Below, one piece after another: positions 1-6,576 of a DNA stretch of 10,535 nt. Source of the DNA: Clostridiales bacterium (lineage in GTDB: Bacteria; Bacillota; Clostridia; Christensenellales; Aristaeellaceae); the NCBI GenBank assembly GCA_022776785.1, contig JALFHA010000319.1:1-10535 (forward strand), in the 5' to 3' direction. Position 1 is the stretch's first letter. Every line of letters starts with the position of its first letter. Made by a program: the position numbers and the translations under genes. Under the pieces are notes generated by a model. The model was given only the letters and a program-made list of their open reading frames with translations, was not told where the DNA came from and searched no databases.

Positions 1-435
1 CTCAATCTCCGTGATGGAGGATTCGTCGCGCCAGTGCCACAGGTTCAGGTCGCCCGCGTGGAAGATGCGGATGCCCATGTAGGTGACAAGGAAGGAAACG
101 CCCTCGTCCGTGGAGCCATAGGCGTGCACCGTGACGGGGCCGAGGCTGCGCTCCTCGTCCGGCTTCATGCGCACGCCGCGGTAGGGCTGGGGCACGTCGT
201 AGCCGAGGATAAAGATGGCGTCCTCGCCGCACAGGTCGTAGACCGTCGGGGAAAAGTGATCGTCATGGCGGTGGCTGATGAAGACGTACAGCCGCCGGAA
301 CGCCGCGAGATGCGCCTTGTCGGGCAGCACGCGCCGGTCCGCGCCGTTCTCGCTCGCGTCGAACAGGAGCCCCACGTCGTCGATGGACACCAGAAACCCG
401 CTGCCACCCAAATACTCCACAGCAATATCCTTCAT
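1..435 (-). CDS. MBL-fold metallo-hydrolase, UlaG-like (partial, C-terminus beyond the window)
   Basis: The frame is open from an ATG at 435 down to base 1 with no stop, giving 145 N-terminal residues. The protein begins MKDIAVEYLGGSGFLV. It carries the metal-binding motif HxHxDH of the metallo-beta-lactamase fold (H55-R-H57-D-D59-H60) in SHRHDDHF, then a STDEGVSFLV strand and HAGDLN (H126, D129), a likely further metal-ligand region. The order matches the UlaG-like branch of small cytoplasmic MBL hydrolases, whose members are mostly of unknown substrate. An AAGGAG ribosome binding site lies 10 nt upstream of the ATG, and a good promoter lies at 493-520, so this gene is probably transcribed on its own rather than with the ABC-F gene. 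The fold is confident. The substrate is unknown, and the C-terminal metal ligands cannot be checked because they lie outside the window. Confidence 0.85.
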   Translation of the reverse strand, partial: MKDIAVEYLGGSGFLVSIDDVGLLFDASENGADRRVLPDKAHLAAFRRLYVFISHRHDDHFSPTVYDLCGEDAIFILGYDVPQPYRGVRMKPDEERSLGPVTVHAYGSTDEGVSFLVTYMGIRIFHAGDLNLWHWRDESSITEIE

Positions 436-492
436 CCGCAAGCGCTCCTTTCCTGCCGGCGGTGCGCGTATGCGCCCGCCTCTCACATCTTC

Positions 493-520
493 ATTTTAAC
501 CCTTTTTTTCCACTTGTCAA
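493..520 (-). promoter_or_regulatory. sigma-A promoter for the MBL hydrolase gene
   Basis: Reading the minus strand, TTGACA (515-520) is followed after 16 bp by TAAAAT (493-498). The start site would fall near 486, giving a leader of about 50 nt. That leader contains a hairpin: GGCGG/CCGCC (458-462 with 476-480) and GCGC/GCGC (464-467 with 472-475), with one bulged base and a 4-nt loop. It sits just before the ribosome binding site and has no T-tract, so it is more likely an mRNA-stabilising or translation-modulating structure than a terminator. I found no clear terminator for the ABC-F gene in 436-602. Confidence 0.7.
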
Positions 521-602
521 TCTTTTCCTCCCCATTTTCTCCACCAACGCTCCATTTTGCTTCCAAATACAGGATAAAAGCGATTCAGTACACCACTTCC
601 TG

Positions 603-2144
603 TCAGATTCTGTCGAAATCCGCCTCGCTCAGCCCGCCCTCGTCAAGGCGCAGGGCGCGCGTGCATACGGCGCGGGCGAACAGCGCGTCGTGCGATACGG
701 CGATGATCGTGGCGGGCGTGTCGGCAAAGAGCCGGCGCACCACCGGCCCGGAGAGCGGCGAAAGGCTGCGCGTGGGCTCGTCCAGCAGCAGCACGTTGGC
801 CTCGCTGCGCGCCATCATCAGGAACATGAGCTTGGCCTTCTGCCCGCCGGAGAGCGCGCCGCAGGGATGGTTCATCTCCTCCGCGGTGAATTTCATCGAG
901 CCGAGCATCACGCCGCAGCGGGCGCGCTCTCCGGCATCACCGGTGCGCTCCAGCATCTCCAGCGGGGTTCTGTCAAGGTCAAGCAGCTCCCCCGCATCTT
1001 GCGGCATATAGAACACGCGCAGGTCGGCGCGGGGCGCAAGCGCGGCGCGAATCTGCCGCAGCAGCGTCGATTTGCCCGCGCCGTTGCGGCCGCAGAGCAG
1101 CAGCTTCTCCCCCGCCCGCACGGTGAGGCGCACGTCCCGCGCGAGCAGCCGACCGTCCGGAGCGCGCAGGGTCGGCAGGGCGAGTTCAAGCACGGTCTTA
1201 CCCGCAGGCAGAGGCGCGCAGGTCAGCCGCGCGAAGATGGGCTCCTCGCGCTCGGGCATGGCGGTCATCGCCTCTGCCTCGCGCTCAAAGCGGCGGCCCG
1301 CGGCGAGCACGGCGTGCATCTTCTTCTTGAGCAGGCGCGCGCCGCCGGGGTCCTGCCGGGAGATAGCGTTCTGGTCGGATTCCACCTTGCGGCGAATGAC
1401 CTCGTAGCGCGCCATCTTCTGCGCATGTTCCTCGCGCTCCTTGCGGGCAAGCTGCTCCTGCTTTGAAAAGTCGGCCTCGCGCTGGCGGACGAACTCGGCG
1501 TAGGGCACGGGCAGGAAGGTCGCGCGCGGCGCGGTGCGCCTGCGCAGGCGCTCGAGCAGCAGCACGCCGGTAGCCGCGCGGCGCAGCAGCGTTTCGTCGT
1601 GGGAGACAAAGACGATGGGCAGCGGACAGGTGAGCATGAAATCGCTGAGCCAGCGGGCGCTCTCGCCGTCGAGGTCGTTGGTCGGCTCGTCGAGCAGCAA
1701 CGCGGCGGGCAGCGCCGCAAGGATGCGCGCGAGCTGGAGCTTGATGCGCTCCCCGCCGGAGAAGTCGGCCATGCGCTGCTCGCTGTAGAAGGCGTCCTCC
1801 GGGAGCGACAGGCTTGCCGCGAGCGCGCCGAGCGCCCGCGGGCTCTGGCCGAAGAAGTCCGGCGCATCGCAGAAGAATTCGTATGCGGATTTTGCGCGAT
1901 CGTCCTCCGGCAGCTCCTGCGGGAGATAGCCCGGCGCGCCGCCGGTGAGGATCTGGCCGCTCATGTCGATGTATTCGTGCACGGCGGGATCGCCCGCGAG
2001 GACGCGCAGCAGGGTGGATTTGCCGTCGCCCTCCTCGCCGATGAGGGCGATGCGCTCGCCCGCGTTCGCGGTGAAGGAGATATCCTGCACGAGGTCGGTC
2101 AAATCCTTGCGGTGTGTGAGGGTGAGGTGCTTGATTTGCAGCAT
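603..2144 (-). CDS. ABC-F family ATPase (candidate ribosome-protection / antibiotic-resistance factor)
   Basis: The 513-residue protein has two ATP-binding cassettes in one chain and no membrane segments, which defines ABC-F proteins. These act on the ribosome rather than as transporters. Cassette 1 has Walker A GEEGDGKST (36-44), signature FSGGE (128-132), Walker B LLLDE (149-153) in DEPTNDLD, and switch H182. Cassette 2 has Walker A GRNGAGKST (352-360), signature LSGGQ (431-435), Walker B LLLDE (452-456) and switch H485. Both catalytic glutamates are present. After the second Walker B comes SLSPLSGP instead of the usual NDLD, a variant I recall from Gram-positive ABC-F proteins. The inter-cassette linker (about 215-300) is highly charged and helical, as expected for the arm that reaches the peptidyl-transferase centre. 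AAAGGAG lies 5 nt before the ATG. The structured leader upstream suggests drug-inducible attenuation. The ABC-F assignment is firm. Resistance, as against a housekeeping translation role, is inferred. Confidence 0.93.
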   Translation of the reverse strand: MLQIKHLTLTHRKDLTDLVQDISFTANAGERIALIGEEGDGKSTLLRVLAGDPAVHEYIDMSGQILTGGAPGYLPQELPEDDRAKSAYEFFCDAPDFFGQSPRALGALAASLSLPEDAFYSEQRMADFSGGERIKLQLARILAALPAALLLDEPTNDLDGESARWLSDFMLTCPLPIVFVSHDETLLRRAATGVLLLERLRRRTAPRATFLPVPYAEFVRQREADFSKQEQLARKEREEHAQKMARYEVIRRKVESDQNAISRQDPGGARLLKKKMHAVLAAGRRFEREAEAMTAMPEREEPIFARLTCAPLPAGKTVLELALPTLRAPDGRLLARDVRLTVRAGEKLLLCGRNGAGKSTLLRQIRAALAPRADLRVFYMPQDAGELLDLDRTPLEMLERTGDAGERARCGVMLGSMKFTAEEMNHPCGALSGGQKAKLMFLMMARSEANVLLLDEPTRSLSPLSGPVVRRLFADTPATIIAVSHDALFARAVCTRALRLDEGGLSEADFDRI

Positions 2145-2163
2145 AGAGGCTCCTTTGCAAATG

Positions 2164-2195
2164 AAAAATTCCGCCCCCAGAAACCGGGAGCGGAA
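2164..2195 (-). terminator. intrinsic terminator in the ABC-F leader (candidate attenuator)
   Basis: On the minus strand, TTCCGCTCCC (2186-2195) pairs with GGGGGCGGAA (2169-2178) over 10 bp with one G-T wobble. The loop is 7 nt, and TTTTT follows directly (2164-2168). The hairpin ends about 20 nt before the ABC-F start codon and lies downstream of the gene's promoter, so it can stop transcription before the coding region. An upstream segment, GGAAGCGAAAAT (2243-2254 on the minus strand), can pair imperfectly with the 5' arm of the terminator, leaving one bulge and one mismatch. It is a candidate antiterminator. The hairpin may also catch read-through from the flavodiiron gene. Confidence 0.75.
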
Positions 2196-2321
2196 AATCT
2201 GCGCGCGAAAAAAGGCCGCAAAAAGAGCGGGTGGGCGCAGGCATTTTCGCTTCCGGCAGCCGGGGCTCCCCGTGGGAAGGCATAGTCCTCCCCGGGAAAC
2301 GGCTGAATCACGAAACGAAAA

Positions 2322-2333
2322 TTACCTGCGCAC
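2322..2333 (-). CDS. candidate leader uORF, Met-Arg-Arg-stop
   Basis: In the ABC-F leader, GTG CGC AGG TAA follows a Shine-Dalgarno of seven contiguous matches to the 16S 3' end (GAGGTGA, within 2341-2348) with 7 nt spacing. It would encode only Met-Arg-Arg. It starts about 25 nt after the predicted transcription start and is well placed to sense ribosome stalling ahead of the terminator at 2164-2195. Very short, arginine-containing leader peptides are known to mediate macrolide-dependent arrest, for example the MRL-type segment of the ErmD leader. Here the Shine-Dalgarno is the strongest evidence. Use of the GTG and any regulatory function are inferred. Confidence 0.4.
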   Translation of the reverse strand: MRR

Positions 2334-2365
2334 CGCCCGCTCACCTCTTATAACCTGATGGCGAC

Positions 2366-2394
2366 AGCATAGCACCTGCGCGCCGCCTTGTCAA
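2366..2394 (-). promoter_or_regulatory. sigma-A promoter of the ABC-F gene
   Basis: A perfect TTGACA (2389-2394) and TATGCT (2366-2371) on the minus strand are separated by 17 bp. The predicted start is near 2359, giving a leader of about 215 nt before the ABC-F ATG. The -35 box begins only about 8 nt beyond the stop codon of the flavodiiron gene, so the ABC-F gene has its own promoter and need not depend on its upstream neighbour. Confidence 0.78.
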
Positions 2395-2401
2395 GGGGAG
2401 C

Positions 2402-3919
2402 TTACTCCTCCTTGACGAACTTGTCCGGGCCGACGCCGCAGATGGGGCACTTGTAGTCCTCGGGGACAGTCTCGCCCTCGTAAACGTAGCCGCAGACGGA
2501 GCACACCCACTTGGTGGAGGTCACGGTCTGGCTTTCCGCGGCCAGCGGCGCGGCGGCGCCGGAGATGTCCGCGAGGATCGCATCGGCGAGTGCGTTGAGC
2601 TTGTCGAAGGCCTCCGCGTCGGTGGTGGAGCGGATGGTGACGGTCTCGCCGACCTGACGCATCCCCGTCATGCCGTCGAGGAGCTCCTTCATCAGCTGCG
2701 CGGAGACGGGCGACCAGCTTCCGTTCTCCACGAGGGAGTAGGTGCGGTTCTGGAGATTGTGCGCAGCCAGATCCATGATGAAGTTCTTCATCGGCGTGAA
2801 GATGCCCATGTTGTAGGTGACGGACGCAAAGACGATGTGCCCGCAGCGGAACGCCTCGCCGATGAGCTCGCTGACATGCGTCTTGGAGACGTCGTACACC
2901 TTCACATTGTGCGATCCGCCCATCGACAGCCGGCTGGCGACGATGCCCGCGGCGTTCTCCGTGCCGCCGTACACCGAGCCATAGACGACCATCACGTCGT
3001 CCGGATTCTCGGGGGTGTAGCTGCTCCACTTGTCGTACTTATCGAGGATATACCCCAGATCCTGCCGCCAGATCGGGCCATGCAGCGGGCAGAGCATCTG
3101 GATATCGATGGTTCCGGCCTTGGCCAGCACGTCCTGCACCTGCTTGCCGTACTTGCCCACGATGTTGCAGTAGTAGCGGCGCGCATCGGCGAGCCAGTCA
3201 GAATCGAAATTCACCTCGTCGGCGAAGAGGTTGCCGTCCAGCGCGCCGAAGCTGCCGAAGCCGTCGGCGGAGAAGAGCACCTTGTCCGTCATATCGTAGG
3301 TCATCATGACCTCCGGCCAGTGAACCATCGGCGCCATGACGAACATGAGCTTGTGGCGGCCCGTCTCCAGCGTCATGCCCTCCTCGACGGCATAGCCGTG
3401 CTTGGTCGGCTCAAAGCCGAAGAACTGCTTGATGATCGGCGCGGCAGTCTTGCTGAAGTACAGCACCACGTTCGGGTAGCGGTGCAGCACCTCGGAGATG
3501 GCCGAGCTGTGGTCGGGCTCCATGTGGTTGATGACCAGATAGTCAAGCGTCCGGCCGTTGAGCGCACAGGTCAGGTTCTCGAAGAACTGCGCGGAGAAGT
3601 TGCGGTCCACCGTGTCAAAGAGCACGGTCTTCTCGTCGAGCAGCAGGTACGAATTGTAGGCCACGCCGCGCGGGATGGGATAGACGTTCTCAAACAGCTC
3701 GGTGCGCCGGTCGTTCACGCCCAAATACACGAGATCATCGGTGATGCGGCGCACATTGTGCACGCCGGTGAAGCGGGAGAACTGCTCCGTCGTCACCTTC
3801 GGCGCGGCCTCCTCAGCCTTGGCCGAGGCGAACGGGCCCATCGCGCCCATCGCCATCGCGCCGACTGCACCCGCGGCCGTCGTCTTAAGAAAATCCCTGC
3901 GGGAAAGCTCCTTGCCCAT
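2402..3919 (-). CDS. Tat-signal flavodiiron protein with C-terminal rubredoxin domain
   Basis: The 505-residue protein reduces O2 and/or NO by family membership. Domains in order: a twin-arginine signal (SRRDFLK, residues 6-12, an Ala/Gly/Met-rich hydrophobic stretch, likely cleavage after ASAKA near 35); an MBL-fold diiron domain (about 45-300); a flavodoxin-like FMN domain starting at about 308 (VVYGSVYGGTENAA); and a rubredoxin with CxxC pairs C473/C476 and C491/C494 (CSVCGYVYEG and CPICG). All seven canonical diiron ligands are visible: H132, E134, D136, H137, H200, D219 and H280. The protein therefore looks catalytically intact, with electrons passing from rubredoxin to FMN to the diiron site. 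AGGAGG lies 8 nt before the ATG. The export signal is the oddity, since family members are normally cytoplasmic. The domain assignment is firm. Actual export is inferred, and the Tat translocase is not in this window. Confidence 0.95.
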   Translation of the reverse strand: MGKELSRRDFLKTTAAGAVGAMAMGAMGPFASAKAEEAAPKVTTEQFSRFTGVHNVRRITDDLVYLGVNDRRTELFENVYPIPRGVAYNSYLLLDEKTVLFDTVDRNFSAQFFENLTCALNGRTLDYLVINHMEPDHSSAISEVLHRYPNVVLYFSKTAAPIIKQFFGFEPTKHGYAVEEGMTLETGRHKLMFVMAPMVHWPEVMMTYDMTDKVLFSADGFGSFGALDGNLFADEVNFDSDWLADARRYYCNIVGKYGKQVQDVLAKAGTIDIQMLCPLHGPIWRQDLGYILDKYDKWSSYTPENPDDVMVVYGSVYGGTENAAGIVASRLSMGGSHNVKVYDVSKTHVSELIGEAFRCGHIVFASVTYNMGIFTPMKNFIMDLAAHNLQNRTYSLVENGSWSPVSAQLMKELLDGMTGMRQVGETVTIRSTTDAEAFDKLNALADAILADISGAAAPLAAESQTVTSTKWVCSVCGYVYEGETVPEDYKCPICGVGPDKFVKEE

Positions 3920-3939
3920 GAAAAATCCCTCCTGTCATT

Positions 3940-3961
3940 TTTGACACAGATTTGACACAAA
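3940..3961. repeat. 11-bp direct repeat between the flavodiiron gene and its promoter
   Basis: On the plus strand, TTTGACACAGA (3940-3950) is followed directly by TTTGACACAAA (3951-3961), with 10 of 11 identical and a period of one helical turn. An inverted TGTCA/TGACA pair overlaps its left side (from about 3934). It lies just upstream of the flavodiiron ribosome binding site, inside the predicted 5' UTR. Half-sites spaced one turn apart are typical of regulator binding. The regulator is not identifiable. Confidence 0.4.
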
Positions 3962-4019
3962 GCTGCTGTAAATCCCCTGTAAAATATAGAGATTTGCGCT
4001 AAAAAGGGAACACAGATTG

Positions 4020-4048
4020 ATTATACATGCGCAGGGGTTGAATTGCAA
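4020..4048 (-). promoter_or_regulatory. candidate promoter of the flavodiiron gene
   Basis: On the minus strand, TTGCAA (4043-4048, 4 of 6 to consensus) lies 17 bp upstream of a perfect TATAAT (4020-4025). Initiation near 4013 would give a leader of about 95 nt that includes the TTTGACACA repeat. Confidence 0.55.
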
Positions 4049-4115
4049 TACCCGGCGGGAAAAAAGTGGCGGGCGGGAGGAAAGGCGCTGTTGTAGCCGG
4101 AAAAGCAAAACCCCA

Positions 4116-4155
4116 CGCCCCTGCACTGACCGCTGTGCCGGAGGGGCGCATTTTT
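4116..4155 (+). terminator. hairpin with T-tract between the divergent promoters
   Basis: CGCCCCT (4116-4122) pairs with AGGGGCG (4142-4148), with an inner GCAC/GTGC pairing and then CATTTTT. It resembles an intrinsic terminator on the plus strand, but no plus-strand gene precedes it here. It may insulate the MarR promoter, or be a leftover or structural element. The rest of the 3920-4251 gap holds only the divergent promoters and the repeats listed here. Confidence 0.35.
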
Positions 4156-4168
4156 GTGAGGTTTTTCG

Positions 4169-4197
4169 TTGACAGAAAAAAGCAGTCCCGGTATAAT
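4169..4197 (+). promoter_or_regulatory. consensus sigma-A promoter of the MarR-ABC-ABC operon
   Basis: TTGACA (4169-4174) and TATAAT (4192-4197) are both perfect and 17 bp apart, so the promoter should be very strong unless repressed. The transcription start is expected near 4204, giving a leader of roughly 48 nt. This suits an operon held off by its own first gene, a MarR repressor. Confidence 0.88.
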
Positions 4198-4209
4198 ACC
4201 TCACGGTGT

Positions 4210-4240
4210 TAGCAATGTGCCTGCACCGGTGACATTGGCA
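4210..4240. promoter_or_regulatory. candidate MarR operator just downstream of +1
   Basis: CAATGT (4213-4218) and ACATTG (4232-4237) form an inverted repeat, with the perfect palindrome CACCGGTG (4224-4231) between the arms. The site lies between the predicted start and the MarR ribosome binding site (GGAGG at 4241-4245), where a bound repressor would block initiation or elongation. Assignment to the adjacent MarR protein is inferred from position. Confidence 0.4.
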
Positions 4241-4251
4241 GGAGGAAAAAT

Positions 4252-4719
4252 ATGAACGAATATGAAGCGCTGGCGCACGCGTTTCTGCGCGACATGGCGG
4301 AAAAGAAGCGCCTGCCGCCGCACGGGGACGATGTATCCGCCTCCATGCGTGGGGAGATGGCCGTGCTGCGCCAGCTTGGCGAAAGCGAGCTGCCCATGAC
4401 CGCGGGCGACCTGAGCCGCGACCTGCGCATGACGACCTCGCGCATTGCGGCGGTGCTCAACAGCCTGCAAAAGAAGGGCATGATCGAGCGCGGCGAGGAT
4501 GCGCAGGACAGGCGGCGCGTGCTGGTGCGCCTGACGGCGGCGGGCAGCGCCCTGTGCGAGCACAGGAAGGCCTGCGTGCGCAGGCGGCTGGCCGCGATTT
4601 TTGAACGGCTGGGCATGGAGGATACGCGTGAATTCATGCGCATCATGGGCCGGGTGTTCGACATCAACGAAGCGCTGGGCTTTGAGGGGGATTGCCCTCG
4701 GGCCGCGCGCCGCATGTAA
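4252..4719 (+). CDS. MarR-family transcriptional regulator
   Basis: The 155-residue protein is typical MarR length and has a winged helix-turn-helix. The helices span about 49-78 (MTAGDLSRDLRMTTSRIAAV), and the wing carries the family signature D86-R-R-R89 followed by VLVRLT. MarR dimers usually bind palindromic operators and release them on binding a small, often phenolic or drug-like, ligand. The gene comes first in an operon with two ABC exporter genes (13 nt to the next ATG), so it most likely represses its own operon and responds to an exported compound. GGAGG with 6 nt spacing supports the start. The ligand is unknown. Confidence 0.93.
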   Translation: MNEYEALAHAFLRDMAEKKRLPPHGDDVSASMRGEMAVLRQLGESELPMTAGDLSRDLRMTTSRIAAVLNSLQKKGMIERGEDAQDRRRVLVRLTAAGSALCEHRKACVRRRLAAIFERLGMEDTREFMRIMGRVFDINEALGFEGDCPRAARRM

Positions 4720-4731
4720 AGGAGGAAAGCG

Positions 4732-6576
4732 ATGAAAAACAAGGAAAGGTCTGCGCGCAGCAGCCTTGGCACGATGGGCCGCCTCGCGCGGGAGATCGGG
4801 CAGTACAAAAAGCCTGCGCTGCTCTCCCCTCTGTGCACGCTTATATGCGTGGTGCTGGAGATTCTCATCCCGTATCTGACGGCCTCCATCATCGACGATG
4901 GCATCTCCGTCGGAAACATGGGCCATGTCGTGCGCATCGGCGCGCTGATGGCCGTCATGGCGCTGCTGGCGATGTTCTTCGGCGTGCGCGCGGGCGAGTA
5001 CAGCGCGCGGGCGAGCACGGGCTTCGCCGCCAACCTGCGCGACGCGATGTACCGCAATATCCAGACGTACTCGTTCGCCAGCATCGACAAGTTCTCGACA
5101 GCGGGCCTGGTGACGCGCCTGACGACCGACGTTACCAACATGCAGAACGCCTTCCAGATGATCATGATGGTCTGCGCGCGCGCGCCGGTGACGCTCATCG
5201 CCGCGCTGGTGATGGCGTTCTCCATCAACGCGAGGCTGTCGCTGGTGTTCCTGTGCGTGATGGCCGTGCTGCTGGCGGCGATTGTCATCGTCATCCCGAT
5301 GGCGCTGCGCTACTTTAAGCAGATGTTCCGCAAGTACGACGCGGTGAACGCCGTCGTCAAGGAGAATGTCGGCGCCATCCGCGTGGTGAAGGCGTTCGTG
5401 CGCGAGGAGCATGAGAACGACAAGTTCACCGCCGCCGCAGACGACCTCTACCGCAACTCGATTTCCGCGGAGCGCATCGTCTCCTTCATGCAGCCCATCA
5501 TGATGGGCAGCGTGTATGTGTGCATCCTGCTGCTGAGCTGGCTGGGCGCGCAGATGATCGTCTCCCGCACGGGGCTGACGACCGGCGAGCTGACGAGCCT
5601 GCTCTCCTATGTGATGAACATCCTCATGAGCCTGATGATGCTCTCGATGGTCTTCGTCATGGTCACGCAGTCGATGGCCGCGGCGCAGCGCGTCGAGGAG
5701 GTGCTCGACGAGCACACCGACATCGTATCCCCCGAGAACGCGCTGACCGCTGTGCGCGACGGCTCCATCGACTTTGAGCACGTCAGCTTCTCCTACAGGA
5801 AGAGCGGCGGCAGGCCGGTGCTCTCCGACGTCAATCTGCACATCCGCTCCGGCGAGACCATCGGCATCCTCGGCGGCACGGGCTCCTCGAAGTCCAGCCT
5901 CGTCAGCCTGATCTCCCGCCTGTACGACGTGACCGATGGCTGCGTGCGCGTGGGCGGCGAGGACGTGCGCCGCTACGATCTGGAGACGCTGCGAAACGAG
6001 GTCTCCGTCGTGCTGCAGAAGAACGTGCTCTTCTCCGGCACCATCCTTGACAACCTGCGCTGGGGCGACGAGCACGCCACCGAGGAGCAATGCCGCGAGG
6101 CCTGCCGCCTCGCCTGCGCGGACGAGTTCATCGAGCGCTTCCCGGACGGCTACAACACCGTCATCGAGCGCGGCGGCACGAACGTCTCCGGCGGGCAGAA
6201 GCAGCGCCTGTGCATCGCGCGCGCGCTGCTCAAGAAGCCGAAGGTGCTCGTGCTCGACGACTCCACCAGCGCCGTGGATACCGCCACCGACGCGAAGATC
6301 CGCAAGGCGCTGCGCACGCACATCCCCGGCACGACCAAGCTCATCATCGCCCAGCGCATCTCCTCCATCGAGGACGCGGACAGGGTGATCGTGCTCGACG
6401 ACGGCCGCGTGGCGGCGTTTGACACCCCCGAAAACCTGCTGGCGACCTGCCCGATCTATCAGGAGGTCGCGGGCAGCCAGGCGGGCAGCGGCAGCGGCGA
6501 CTTTGACGAGGCCTCGCTGCGCGACGATCACGCGGCAGGGCATGTGAACGCACAGAAGGGAGGCGAGCGCGCATGA
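4732..6576 (+). CDS. ABC exporter half-transporter, degenerate ATPase site subunit (heterodimeric multidrug-type)
   Basis: The 614-residue protein has an N-terminal six-helix exporter domain (about 25-315) fused to a nucleotide-binding domain (about 345-580). The ATPase motifs are Walker A GGTGSSKSS (381-389), Q-loop Q429, signature VSGGQ (485-489) and Walker B VLVLDD (505-510). The catalytic Glu position is Asp (D510), and the switch His position is Gln (Q541 in IIAQRIS). These changes mark the non-hydrolysing site of heterodimeric exporters such as BmrCD, LmrCD and TM287/288. The partner is the next gene, which has canonical Walker B and switch residues. The C-terminal tail (about 580-614) is Gly/Ser-rich and acidic. 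AGGAGG after the MarR stop, about 7 nt before the ATG, supports the start. Substrate is inferred to be a drug or toxic metabolite, from the family and the MarR neighbour. Confidence 0.94.
   Translation: MKNKERSARSSLGTMGRLAREIGQYKKPALLSPLCTLICVVLEILIPYLTASIIDDGISVGNMGHVVRIGALMAVMALLAMFFGVRAGEYSARASTGFAANLRDAMYRNIQTYSFASIDKFSTAGLVTRLTTDVTNMQNAFQMIMMVCARAPVTLIAALVMAFSINARLSLVFLCVMAVLLAAIVIVIPMALRYFKQMFRKYDAVNAVVKENVGAIRVVKAFVREEHENDKFTAAADDLYRNSISAERIVSFMQPIMMGSVYVCILLLSWLGAQMIVSRTGLTTGELTSLLSYVMNILMSLMMLSMVFVMVTQSMAAAQRVEEVLDEHTDIVSPENALTAVRDGSIDFEHVSFSYRKSGGRPVLSDVNLHIRSGETIGILGGTGSSKSSLVSLISRLYDVTDGCVRVGGEDVRRYDLETLRNEVSVVLQKNVLFSGTILDNLRWGDEHATEEQCREACRLACADEFIERFPDGYNTVIERGGTNVSGGQKQRLCIARALLKKPKVLVLDDSTSAVDTATDAKIRKALRTHIPGTTKLIIAQRISSIEDADRVIVLDDGRVAAFDTPENLLATCPIYQEVAGSQAGSGSGDFDEASLRDDHAAGHVNAQKGGERA

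Noticed and set aside
1285..2283. A long frame starting at an ATG in the ABC-F leader after GGGGAGG
   Set aside because: The spacing to the ATG is only 3 nt, and the frame runs out of phase through the ABC-F gene as Arg/Ala-rich shadow sequence.
4201..6543. A 780-residue open frame on the minus strand opposite the MarR and first ABC exporter genes
   Set aside because: It is antisense to genes with clear domains, is His/Arg/Ala-rich low-complexity sequence as expected from GC-rich codon shadows, and has no recognisable domain.
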